From the IMG/VR virus record IMGVR_UViG_3300030688_000024, positions 1 to 63,079 of that record: DNA of 63,079 nt; one strand, written 5' to 3'. Shown here piece by piece: positions 7,802 to 14,581 of this stretch (the first letter of the stretch is position 1; every line of letters starts with the position of its first letter). The position numbers and the translations under genes are program-made. Origin of the DNA: a virus. Below the pieces are notes generated by a model. It ran no database searches. It saw nothing but the letters and a program-made list of their open reading frames with translations, and was not told where the DNA came from.

Positions 7802-8253
7802 CGTATCGCCTCCTTCACAAACCGCTTGGCGAGGACAGACACGTAATAGAATCCGTCACTGCATGGGGCGACGATGCCGGAATCGGTGAGCGACGTATCC
7901 CACACGATCTTTTCGTTCCGGCAGATGACCACGTGGCGGCATCCGGTCCTGCTGGTTCCAGTCAGCATGTAGAATTCGCCTGTGTTTAAGCAAGCAAAAC
8001 TGCTCAGGATCGGTTCTAGGTCCCCCTGATATGGAATGGTAATCTCGCACAGACCTTGCGACTGTAGCCAGTCCCGTTCGGCGTTTGACCTGACGTGGAC
8101 GGGAGGCCCACCTTCGCCGAAATGGGGGACATCGTCCCGATCCATCCCGAGCAAGCAGGCGAACGCGGTGCGCAGGCAGTCTCCATATTCTCCCTCTTCA
8201 GGTCGATGGTGGAACTTCTGCTTCTGAAAGCGGACGATGCTGGGTTGAATCAT
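7798..8253 (-). CDS. C39-like cysteine-peptidase-fold protein, 151 aa
   Basis: It has the pattern of a conserved family in phages and proteobacteria. GDCLRTAFACLLGM near residue 24 carries the candidate catalytic Cys, followed by DDVPHFGEG. HVVICRN near 106 carries the His, and VWDTS just after carries the Asp, the order expected of papain/C39-type folds. The biological role of these stand-alone phage proteins is not known; they are often small early genes. Start and stop overlap the neighbours by 4 bp on both sides, marking a tightly coupled operon. Confidence 0.6.
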   Translation of the reverse strand: MIQPSIVRFQKQKFHHRPEEGEYGDCLRTAFACLLGMDRDDVPHFGEGGPPVHVRSNAERDWLQSQGLCEITIPYQGDLEPILSSFACLNTGEFYMLTGTSRTGCRHVVICRNEKIVWDTSLTDSGIVAPCSDGFYYVSVLAKRFVKEAIR

Positions 8254-8543
8254 CGCGCGATCCCATACCGTGTCAGAACCGACAGGAACTCTTGCTCGCC
8301 GAAACCCAAACTACTTCCGATGACCTTGCTGTGCTCGTTGTCGGCCTTCATCGCCTCGATCTCCCCCAGTGCTCCGACCGAAGCCGCGAACATCTGGACG
8401 TTCTCCTCGAACGATCGCGCATGCCGGGTCAGCGATTCATCCATGTTTGACGCGGCTCGCTGCATCGTGTCGGCTGCACTGTCGATGGTCCGAGCAGCGC
8501 TCTGAACCTGTTCGGCACCGAGGAGGGTGATGTATTCAGCCAT
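8250..8543 (-). CDS. Hypothetical helical protein, 97 aa
   Basis: Starts at ATG 8543 behind GGGGAG; a longer frame runs back into the preceding gene and is rejected. Residues 10-75 are a nearly continuous amphipathic helix rich in Ala, Glu, Met and Ser (for instance ADTMQRAASNMDESL), typical of a coiled coil. No membrane segment. It overlaps the C39-like gene by 4 bp and follows a two-helix membrane protein gene. Function unknown. Confidence 0.65.
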   Translation of the reverse strand: MAEYITLLGAEQVQSAARTIDSAADTMQRAASNMDESLTRHARSFEENVQMFAASVGALGEIEAMKADNEHSKVIGSSLGFGEQEFLSVLTRYGIAR

Positions 8544-8553
8544 GCTTCTCCCC

Positions 8554-8724
8554 TTACGTGAGAACGCGAACGATTGCCGCCGTTGCGAAGAACGGAGGGA
8601 CGAGCCACAAGAGGGCATACTTCACAGGCACCTCACTTGTCTTAACCCGAACGATGGTGTCGATGACGTCCCGCGCTATGATAATAAGCGCGCAGATCAG
8701 TCCGATATACGTCAAGATTGACAT
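8554..8724 (-). CDS. Small membrane protein with two helices, 56 aa
   Basis: ATG at 8724 has a GAGGAG site seven bases upstream. The product has hydrophobic segments at residues 2-17 (SILTYIGLICALIIIA) and 36-52 (YALLWLVPPFFATAAI) separated by a charged loop, predicting a two-span inner membrane protein. It resembles small holin-like or exclusion proteins in shape only; the true lysis genes lie elsewhere (37.6-39.3 kb). It follows an operator-like site at 8737-8751. Confidence 0.7.
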   Translation of the reverse strand: MSILTYIGLICALIIIARDVIDTIVRVKTSEVPVKYALLWLVPPFFATAAIVRVLT

Positions 8725-8736
8725 TGCTTTCTCCTC

Positions 8737-8751
8737 GTCAGTTTAACTTAC
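8737..8751 (-). promoter_or_regulatory. Operator-like 15-bp palindrome
   Basis: GTCAGTTTAACTTAC, a close match to the family, overlaps the stop codon of the upstream gene (8748) and ends 12 bp before the next start codon at 8724. No clear promoter hexamers flank it. Confidence 0.55.
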
Positions 8752-8951
8752 CCTGCCGGGCACAAAGCGTGCTTCGACAGGGCGATGCTGATCTCGTCGA
8801 GACGATCCCAACGCTTCTCGTTGAGCAGAGAACCAGGCTTTTTCTCCAAGGTCCAAAGGATCGAACGCTGCTCAGCCTGCAACGCGGCGACAATCCCCTC
8901 CTGGCTAACTTCAGGAGGGAGGTGCGGAAGACGGACGCGACGGGATAGCAT
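8748..8951 (-). CDS. Hypothetical protein, 67 aa
   Basis: Unrecognised small, mostly helical soluble protein with alternating charged and hydrophobic residues (for example LQAEQRSILWTLEKK). Its ATG at 8951 lies three bases before the end of the preceding gene, so the two are coupled. The last codon overlaps an operator-like site. Nothing in the sequence points to a function. Confidence 0.6.
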   Translation of the reverse strand: MLSRRVRLPHLPPEVSQEGIVAALQAEQRSILWTLEKKPGSLLNEKRWDRLDEISIALSKHALCPAG

Positions 8952-8953
8952 GT

Positions 8954-9145
8954 CTAGCTTCGGTAGAAGCCGGCGAAGAGGCCACCCGCGCTCTTGCTTG
9001 GACGCTGGGACACATCGAAGGCTTCCCTCGCGCGTTGCGCTGCCTTCGATTTGCCAAACATGACTTCGACATACCAGACCGTAGTGATGACGAAGGCGCC
9101 TCCGAGAAGACCGATGCCCAGGCCCATATAGAATTGCGTGTCCAT
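8954..9145 (-). CDS. Small single-span membrane protein, 63 aa
   Basis: ATG 9145 has an AAAGGA site upstream. Residues 6-25 (YMGLGIGLLGGAFVITTVWY) form one transmembrane helix close to the N-terminus, followed by a basic, soluble tail (KSKAAQRAREAF and beyond) expected in the cytoplasm. A longer in-frame version back to 9244 overlaps a distinct small gene and is rejected. Part of the tight small-gene chain from 9889 to 6990. Confidence 0.65.
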   Translation of the reverse strand: MDTQFYMGLGIGLLGGAFVITTVWYVEVMFGKSKAAQRAREAFDVSQRPSKSAGGLFAGFYRS

Positions 9146-9161
9146 GCTGATCCTTTCTTTG

Positions 9162-9308
9162 TTATGGCAGGTATAGCCAGTAGCCATCCGACGAACCCCA
9201 GCCGCTCCAGGTCCACGCCCATTGGCGATGGGCAGAGCGACCACGCAGCCGGAGCCAGAAAGGCGTCCGCTTGATCGGCTCGATCGGGAAGTATCCGAAG
9301 GCGCTCAT
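9162..9308 (-). CDS. Trp-rich 48-aa protein coupled to the recombinase
   Basis: The ATG at 9308 overlaps the recombinase stop in TGATG, giving translational coupling. The 48-residue product starts MSAFGYFPIEPIKRTPFWLR and is unusually rich in tryptophan (seven) and arginine. The C-terminal half alternates Trp, Gly and Ser. I do not recognise it. The coupled start and strict reading frame argue for a real gene; the length is below most gene-finder limits. It could also be a small cofactor of the recombinase, but that is inference. Confidence 0.5.
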   Translation of the reverse strand: MSAFGYFPIEPIKRTPFWLRLRGRSAHRQWAWTWSGWGSSDGYWLYLP

Positions 9309-9889
9309 CAGAGCGCAGCCACAAGTCGGATGCTGTTCGGAGATGGCTCGATGTAGTTCTCCGTCGTTTGGATGCTGGCGTGTCCAGCCAACAGACGGAC
9401 GTCGACCAGGGAGCAGCCGTGAAGGTTCGCACTCCTCGCCAGACGTGTGATGAATGTTCGACGACCACTATGCGATGAGCAGCCATCAAGCTTCATCGTC
9501 TCGTATAGCCGGTGGAACCAGACTCGGACGGACACAGACGACAGGCGCTTAAATCTCCCGATCGTGCCGTAGGTGATGCCAGTATCTTTCGGGCGCTGAG
9601 CCCGCAGCATCGTCAGGACGATGTGAAGATGAGGATGCATCGGGATGGTGCGTTCCTTACTGCCCTTCGCGATGTCGCTGGGGACGAGGAAGAAATCACT
9701 CCGCACGACGCCCTCAGAATCGCACACATCAGTCCAATCCAGACCGGCGATCTCTTGGGCGCGTAGTCCTGCTTTGTAGCTGAGTAGGACCATCACCTGA
9801 TCACGAAGACCATGCTGTCCAGCCGCCACCTTGGTTAGCACCTTCGCGAAGGTCGCGTCATCGAGGGTCTTGGCGTGCTTGGTTGCCAT
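9308..9889 (-). CDS. Tyrosine recombinase, catalytic domain only (193 aa)
   Basis: All expected catalytic positions are visible: Arg43 in GLRAQEI, a Lys in AKGSKERT (75-81), His140 and Arg143 in HSGRRTF, His170 in LAGHAS and nucleophile Tyr179 in TENYIE. The usual N-terminal core-binding domain is missing; the protein begins directly at the catalytic domain, well below the 300-400 aa of complete integrases. It is distinct from the full-length integrase at 36,154. It might resolve genome multimers, invert a segment or act as a directionality partner; no inverted target repeat was found nearby. It is driven by a clear promoter at 9924-9952. Confidence 0.85.
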   Translation of the reverse strand: MATKHAKTLDDATFAKVLTKVAAGQHGLRDQVMVLLSYKAGLRAQEIAGLDWTDVCDSEGVVRSDFFLVPSDIAKGSKERTIPMHPHLHIVLTMLRAQRPKDTGITYGTIGRFKRLSSVSVRVWFHRLYETMKLDGCSSHSGRRTFITRLARSANLHGCSLVDVRLLAGHASIQTTENYIEPSPNSIRLVAAL

Positions 9890-9923
9890 CGGTTGCGGGT
9901 CCTACGTCTGTTTCGATGACCCT

Positions 9924-9952
9924 TTGTAAGCGATAATGACTCCGAGAGTCAA
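9924..9952 (-). promoter_or_regulatory. Promoter with operator in the spacer, for the small recombinase
   Basis: Minus-strand TTGACT (9947-9952), 17-bp spacer, TTACAA (9924-9929). GTAAGCGATAATGAC (9926-9940) fills most of the spacer and overlaps the -10 box. The geometry matches the 7537 and 10,516 promoters: six bases separate the -35 box from the operator in all three. Confidence 0.75.
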
Positions 9953-9976
9953 GCGTAAAAGATGCGTTGAGCACCT

Positions 9977-10138
9977 TTATAATTCACCGAGCTTGGCTTT
10001 GAGCACGAGGAGCGATGACCGGTAAGCCTCGACACCCTCCGCGAAGCCTTCCTTGAACTCAGAGGTAGTTTCGATCTCACTGTTAGCTTCCGCAATCAGG
10101 AGATCGCGAATTTGGTCGAGTTGCTCGATACTAAACAA
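9977..10138 (-). CDS. Hypothetical 53-aa protein with TTG start
   Basis: The frame opens with TTG at 10,138, seven bases after AGAAGGAG, and overlaps the stop of the upstream gene (TTGTTTAG). The product is an acidic helical protein (SIEQLDQIRDLLIAEANSEI, later EGFAEGVEAYRSSLL). Codon composition matches its neighbours. It is too short for most gene finders, but the ribosome-binding site, overlap and protein-like sequence support it. Function unknown. Confidence 0.55.
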   Translation of the reverse strand: MFSIEQLDQIRDLLIAEANSEIETTSEFKEGFAEGVEAYRSSLLVLKAKLGEL

Positions 10139-10439
10139 GCTCAGGCTCCTTCTGCTCCAAGGGTTCTGGGAACAATTCCCACTCCACCCACTCTACCAGC
10201 GCAACCTGTCCGCCGGGGTGACGTTCGATCAACTCAGCGGTCGTGATCGCCAGAATACCCATGCACTGCATGGGATTCAGCCATGCACGCTTGAACACCT
10301 TGCGCATCTCACGGATGCCACCATCCACAATCCCGTGCTCGGGACAGTCCATATGAAAGGAATGAGCCACTTTGACTAGAGGGAGAGGTGACAGGACGTA
10401 TCCGGTCCTCTCCCTCGGGATATTCTCGCATATGCACAT
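10131..10439 (-). CDS. Hypothetical protein, 102 aa
   Basis: Starts at ATG 10,439 behind GCGAGG; a GTG two codons earlier overlaps the ribosome-binding site. The protein contains four Cys (two near the N-terminus, CIC, then MDCPEHG and QCMG) and a DCPEHG-like segment that could bind a metal, but I cannot assign a family. It ends in an acidic patch (EWVEWELFPEPLEQKEPE). It is the first gene of the minus block and is divergent from the rIIA-like gene. Confidence 0.65.
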   Translation of the reverse strand: MCICENIPRERTGYVLSPLPLVKVAHSFHMDCPEHGIVDGGIREMRKVFKRAWLNPMQCMGILAITTAELIERHPGGQVALVEWVEWELFPEPLEQKEPELV

Positions 10440-10459
10440 GGTCACCTCGCCTTCCTCAC

Positions 10460-10490
10460 GACAGTATCACTTTCGAGCTTGCGCCGTCAA
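10460..10490 (-). promoter_or_regulatory. Minus promoter of the divergent control region
   Basis: Minus-strand TTGACG (10,485-10,490) is followed 17-18 bp later by ATACTG/TACTGT (10,461-10,467). GACAGTATCACTTTC (10,460-10,474) is a diverged copy of the palindrome overlapping the -10 box. It faces the plus promoter at 10,516 across 25 bp. Confidence 0.5.
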
Positions 10491-10515
10491 TAATATGCGT
10501 GGCGCATTTTAGCGG

Positions 10516-10544
10516 TTGACTCCAGGCGTCAGTTTAGCTTACAA
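10516..10544 (+). promoter_or_regulatory. Plus promoter with operator, start of the early right block
   Basis: TTGACT (10,516-10,521), 17-bp spacer, TTACAA (10,539-10,544). GTCAGTTTAGCTTAC (10,528-10,542) lies in the spacer with its 3' half-site forming the start of the -10 box. It would drive the rIIA-like gene at 10,578 and is one of the best examples of the operator-promoter arrangement. Confidence 0.75.
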
Positions 10545-10577
10545 AGGGTGCATCGGAACATTTGTTGAGGAGTTTCC

Positions 10578-12752
10578 ATGAAGGACGTTGTTGTGGTTGA
10601 TGCCGTCTCGGCTGAGACCGGTAGCTTGCAGGAAGTCGCTTCCTACACGATCCAAGCTGATGCGAAGATGTTTCGCATCCTGATCAATGGGCTCTACTCC
10701 GACAAGCCTCGTGCCATCGTGCGGGAACTTTGCGCGAACGCCCGTGACAGCCACGCCCAGGCCGGCATCCTCGATCGTCCGTTCAAACTCCAGCTTCCCA
10801 CCCGCTGGGACGAAACCTTCGCCGTCCGCGACTATGGCGTCTCCCTGACCCACGATCAGGTCATGCACCTTTACACGACCGTGGGAGCCTCCACCAAGGG
10901 CGACGACAACATAGCGGTTGGCAAGTTTGGACTCGGGTCCAAGACGCCATTCGCTTACACCGACAGCTTCGCCATCATGGCGATCCTGGACGGTGAGAAG
11001 CGCCTGTATAATGCGTTCATGGATGCGGGAACCCCCAAGATCGCGCTCCTGGTGACCGAACCGACCGACGAAGAGCAGGGCGTCGAGATTTCTTTTGCAG
11101 TGCAGCATAAGGATCACGATGCGTTCAAGCAGGCGGCGCGGCGCACGCTGCTGGGCTTCGACGTGATGCCGGAGAACAACGCCGACTTGGCTCAGGTCCA
11201 GTTCAACGTTCTCTATGAGGGCACCGACTGGAAGATCGTGTCGCGCGACCACATCAACGGCATGCAGGGTCCGATGGTCCGCCAAGGCTGCATCTTCTAC
11301 CCGATCGACCGGGAAGCGCTGCGGGCTGTTCGTCCGTCCGAGGCTCTCGATGCGCTGTCCGATGAGGTGTTGATTCTAGATATGCCGATTGGTTCGGTCG
11401 ATATCACGCCGTCCCGCGAATCTCTATCCTACGATGCGACCACCGCCAAGAACATCCTTGATCGATGCGAAGCTGTCTTCACGACTGTGATGGACACATT
11501 CACCCACGACGTCGCCGGACAGCCAACATTCTACGGCGCGATCCGCGCTCGTGAGAAGGTTTTGGGAAGCATCAGCAACTACCGGCTACGGGATCGGATA
11601 GGTGATCGTCTCCGGTGGCGCGGGCGGCGGGTTCCGGACAAGCTGAAAGTTGACCACAAACGAACGGACGTGCTCCGGAAGTATCACGGAGTGAATCTGA
11701 CGATCATCAACCACCCATACAATCGGCGTCGAACCGGAGGGACTGTCGAACTGATGGGTGCTGGATCGCTCGTGTTTGCACCTGACGAAGTTCTCACCTT
11801 CGTTTACAATCCGTCTGCGGTCAGTCCGAAGCACCTGAAAGCTCGCCTGCTCGCCGCTGACCGCCTGCCCGGTCGTGTCTATTATCTGGATAACTTCTGC
11901 CCAGGCACACGCGCTGAAACGTTCCTCCGCGTCGCTCTCGGTCGTCCTGACATTCCGATGAATTTCGTCGACCTGAACACGATTGAGTTCGTCAAGCCGG
12001 ACTATCAGCGGAAGAAGGCAAAGATTAACATCATGTCGGCTCGTGGAGATTTCGAGGAGGTTCTCGAAGACGATCTCTATGATCGCTACGGTTCAATCTA
12101 CTACGTTCGGTCCTACAATGGGGACGTCTCTCAGCCGGGAATTTCCACCTCGAACGAATATACCAACACAGCCTTCCAGACGCTGAAGGCGATTGAATTC
12201 ATCGAGAAGGACGCCGTGTTGGTCGTTATCCCAGCTTCTCGGAAAGACTATGCCACCAAGGTCCCGGAGGATTGGACGGCGTTCTTTGACTACGCCCAGC
12301 GTAAGGTTGCGCTCAATTTCGACGGTAAAAAAGCCGACAAGGCCTCTGTCCTGGATATGTTCAATTCCAGACACAGTTGCTGGGCTGGCGAGATCGCAGC
12401 GCTAACTTCAGTCGGTCCTATCGACAATCCAGACAGCGTGTTTGGACAAACCGTGACGCTCATCGCCGATTACATGACGGCGCAAACTCTCGGTGAGTCG
12501 GATCGAAGGTTGGTGAATATCATCCCACGCATCTTCGAGCAGGCTGAGATCGACGAGCTTATTCCGGATCGGGGAAAAGCCTACGACACGAGTGTTCTCA
12601 CGCAAGCCAAGGAACGGTTCTTCGCTGCCTACCCGCTGGTCACCCACTGCAACAGCTACATGGAAGCGGACGAAGCCGCCCAATGGGTTGAATACATCAC
12701 CCTGAAAGACCGAGCCGATGGAGAAAAACGCGCCTACGACGCCCTGACGTAA
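10578..12752 (+). CDS. rIIA-like protein with GHKL ATPase domain (724 aa)
   Basis: The N-terminal 200 residues carry the GHKL (gyrase, Hsp90, histidine kinase, MutL) ATP-binding signature: N-box RELCANARDS (49-58), VRDYGVSL (83-90) and the glycine lid GKFGLGSKTPF (115-125). The T4 rIIA family has this layout and about this length (T4 rIIA is 725 aa). In T4, rIIA with rIIB counters the Rex exclusion system of a lambda lysogen; the biochemical mechanism is not known. The neighbouring 12,850 gene is rIIB-like, which strengthens the call. Clear promoter and operator upstream. Confidence 0.8.
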   Translation: MKDVVVVDAVSAETGSLQEVASYTIQADAKMFRILINGLYSDKPRAIVRELCANARDSHAQAGILDRPFKLQLPTRWDETFAVRDYGVSLTHDQVMHLYTTVGASTKGDDNIAVGKFGLGSKTPFAYTDSFAIMAILDGEKRLYNAFMDAGTPKIALLVTEPTDEEQGVEISFAVQHKDHDAFKQAARRTLLGFDVMPENNADLAQVQFNVLYEGTDWKIVSRDHINGMQGPMVRQGCIFYPIDREALRAVRPSEALDALSDEVLILDMPIGSVDITPSRESLSYDATTAKNILDRCEAVFTTVMDTFTHDVAGQPTFYGAIRAREKVLGSISNYRLRDRIGDRLRWRGRRVPDKLKVDHKRTDVLRKYHGVNLTIINHPYNRRRTGGTVELMGAGSLVFAPDEVLTFVYNPSAVSPKHLKARLLAADRLPGRVYYLDNFCPGTRAETFLRVALGRPDIPMNFVDLNTIEFVKPDYQRKKAKINIMSARGDFEEVLEDDLYDRYGSIYYVRSYNGDVSQPGISTSNEYTNTAFQTLKAIEFIEKDAVLVVIPASRKDYATKVPEDWTAFFDYAQRKVALNFDGKKADKASVLDMFNSRHSCWAGEIAALTSVGPIDNPDSVFGQTVTLIADYMTAQTLGESDRRLVNIIPRIFEQAEIDELIPDRGKAYDTSVLTQAKERFFAAYPLVTHCNSYMEADEAAQWVEYITLKDRADGEKRAYDALT

Positions 12753-12761
12753 CTTTTTGCG

Positions 12762-12790
12762 TTGACGAGCGTAAGTTGTTCTGTCATGGT
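12762..12790 (+). promoter_or_regulatory. Promoter with operator before the rIIB-like gene
   Basis: TTGACG (12,762-12,767), 17-bp spacer, CATGGT (12,785-12,790, a weak -10). GTAAGTTGTTCTGTC (12,771-12,785) lies in the spacer. The promoter allows rIIB-like expression independent of rIIA-like. Confidence 0.55.
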
Positions 12791-12849
12791 GCCGGGGTAG
12801 CTTACTTTTGATGATTCCGACTTAACCCAACCAAGGAGATAAACCACCC

Positions 12850-13920
12850 GTGGCAAATGTCGCATACTCCATCACGCCGAGCGCGATCACAGTCGTTGTC
12901 GGAAACCGACCCAAGGTCGTCACATCCCGTGCAACCAACTACGCGGCTCTGGCAGACGCTCTACGCCAACCGGTTCATGACGTCGACCTGATCGCCGAAC
13001 TGGCGGACATCTCCACGTTCATCGCCCGCGTGACCCACGGCGACGTCCAGATTGCGGATGGAAACGTCCGGTGGCGCGGTGAAGCGGTCAAGAATGTTGT
13101 TGCTGAGAGGCTCATCGATCTGCTGAAGGGTGGACACGATCTGACTTCCTTGGCGAATTTCCTCGGGCGCCTGATGCTCAACCCGCTCCAGTCAACCCGG
13201 GACGAATTGTTCCTCTGGCTGGAGTCCGGCAACCAACCGATTACGCCGGAAGGAATGATCCTGGCGTTCAAGAAGGTGCGGGAAGACTACCGCGACATGC
13301 ATTCTGGCTCCATCGACAACTCGGTCGGGCAGCAGCCGACGATGCCACGCGAACAGGTGGATGCGGATCGGAACCGTGAATGTTCTGTCGGTCTGCACTT
13401 CTGCTCGTTCGGCTATCTGGCCCATTTCGGCTCCAACGGTCGCGGCGAGCACATCATGATCGTCCTGGTCGATCCAGCGGACGTCGTCGCGATCCCGAAG
13501 AACTACAACAACCAGAAGGGGCGCACCTGGACCTACAAGGTCATCGGCGAGGTCGAAACAGCCAACGCCGGCACGTTCTTCCAGGATTCGCCTGTGGTCC
13601 AGCCCTACGTGTCGCAGACGGCACTTCTCGTGGAGGACCCTGAAGGTCTCGATGAGGGCATCGACGAAGACGAAGACGAAGACGGGGTCGATGGCGAAGA
13701 GATACCCGGCACCGACGATGATGACGACGACGGGGAAGTCGTCGGCGAGCAGGCCCACGGCAAGCCGGCACTCATGTTCAACCATGGTGGTCGCTCTTTC
13801 CTCGCCTCCGAGGTCAGCAAGCTGTTGACCGACAATGGGCAGCGCGGTGCGTCCCGCCTGACCGGCATTCCTCGCACGACCTTGCAGGAATGGAACAAGG
13901 CGATCATCGCCCAAGCCTGA
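12850..13920 (+). CDS. rIIB-like protein with C-terminal helix-turn-helix (356 aa)
   Basis: GTG start at 12,850 after AAGGAG. The first 260 residues resemble phage rIIB proteins, including GLHFCSFGYLAHFG near 182. A highly acidic linker rich in Asp and Glu (about 265-300) joins this to a terminal domain with GASRLTGIPRTTLQEW, a helix-turn-helix pattern shared with the A1-like protein of this phage. Together with the adjacent rIIA-like gene this forms an rIIA/rIIB pair, thought to act against exclusion by resident prophages. The DNA-binding tail suggests it may contact DNA; that is inference. Confidence 0.75.
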   Translation: MANVAYSITPSAITVVVGNRPKVVTSRATNYAALADALRQPVHDVDLIAELADISTFIARVTHGDVQIADGNVRWRGEAVKNVVAERLIDLLKGGHDLTSLANFLGRLMLNPLQSTRDELFLWLESGNQPITPEGMILAFKKVREDYRDMHSGSIDNSVGQQPTMPREQVDADRNRECSVGLHFCSFGYLAHFGSNGRGEHIMIVLVDPADVVAIPKNYNNQKGRTWTYKVIGEVETANAGTFFQDSPVVQPYVSQTALLVEDPEGLDEGIDEDEDEDGVDGEEIPGTDDDDDDGEVVGEQAHGKPALMFNHGGRSFLASEVSKLLTDNGQRGASRLTGIPRTTLQEWNKAIIAQA

Positions 13921-13938
13921 TTTCGACAACACCTGAAG

Positions 13939-13975
13939 AGCCGAAGGGAGAAATCCTTTCGGCTTTGGAGTTTTT
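13939..13975 (+). terminator. Probable terminator after rIIB-like gene
   Basis: AGCCGAAGG pairs with CCTTTCGGCT (one bulged T) around a short loop, followed by TTGGAGTTTTT. The T-run is interrupted by GGAG, which also serves as ribosome-binding site for the ATG at 13,979, so termination may be partial. Confidence 0.4.
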
Positions 13976-13978
13976 CGC

Positions 13979-14188
13979 ATGGTAAAAACGATGTTCGACC
14001 ACTGGCTCATGCGTCCCACCGTTAACCCGCGTTCGGAGGGTTCGACTGTAACGGGCGCTGGCGGCGGACAACGTGTGAACGATCCATCCTACATTCGAAG
14101 CCTGTTCGAGGATGCCCCGACCGAGGCGCTGATCGCCGCGAAGGATGTAATCGAGAAGCTTCTGCACGAACGCGTCCACGCTATCTGA
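13979..14188 (+). CDS. Hypothetical protein, 69 aa
   Basis: Small soluble protein with a flexible Gly/Ser/Pro-rich N-terminal part (residues 12-32) and a C-terminal helix (EALIAAKDVIEKLLHE). ATG 13,979 is eight bases after GGAG. It lies between a probable terminator and the macro-like gene. No family recognised. Confidence 0.55.
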   Translation: MVKTMFDHWLMRPTVNPRSEGSTVTGAGGGQRVNDPSYIRSLFEDAPTEALIAAKDVIEKLLHERVHAI

Positions 14189-14197
14189 GGAGTGCCT

Positions 14198-14581
14198 ATG
14201 CCGATCATTCGCCAGAAGATGATTTACCGCGCCGATCTACAGGCGAACCCTGAAGTCCTATATCTGTTTGGCGACAACGATCGCCGTGAAGGTTTTGGCG
14301 GTCAGGCTGCTGAGATGCGCGACGAAGACAACGCGGTAGGCATCCGAACTAAGTGGGCGCCTCATATGCGCCAGACAGCCTTCTTCTCCGACGATGACTA
14401 TGATCAGATCGAGGGAATGATCAACGCCGACCTGGAGCCGGTTCGCGAGCACCTGGAGAAGGGCGGCGTCGTCATCATCCCAACCGATGGCCTCGGGACC
14501 GGACTGTCGAAGCTCCCGGAGATGGCGCCGGCTGTCGCCGCGTATCTGACGGACCAACTGAACGAACTCGACGAAGTCTGA
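14198..14581 (+). CDS. Macro-domain-like phage protein, 127 aa
   Basis: Contains YLFGDNDRREGFGGQA (near residue 23) and GGVVIIPTDGLGTGLSKLPE (near 88), the two conserved segments of a small phage family with a macro-domain-like fold (DUF7831-type). Macro domains bind ADP-ribose, so it could reverse or read ADP-ribosylation; this is inference from fold resemblance. ATG 14,198 was preferred to the GTG two codons upstream because GAGGAG lies five bases before it. The stop overlaps the next start in ATGA. Confidence 0.6.
   Translation: MPIIRQKMIYRADLQANPEVLYLFGDNDRREGFGGQAAEMRDEDNAVGIRTKWAPHMRQTAFFSDDDYDQIEGMINADLEPVREHLEKGGVVIIPTDGLGTGLSKLPEMAPAVAAYLTDQLNELDEV

Noticed and set aside
10539-11285. 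Minus-strand open frame of 248 codons opposite the rIIA-like gene
   Set aside because: The ATP-binding motifs are on the plus strand; the antisense frame is a by-product of third-position GC.
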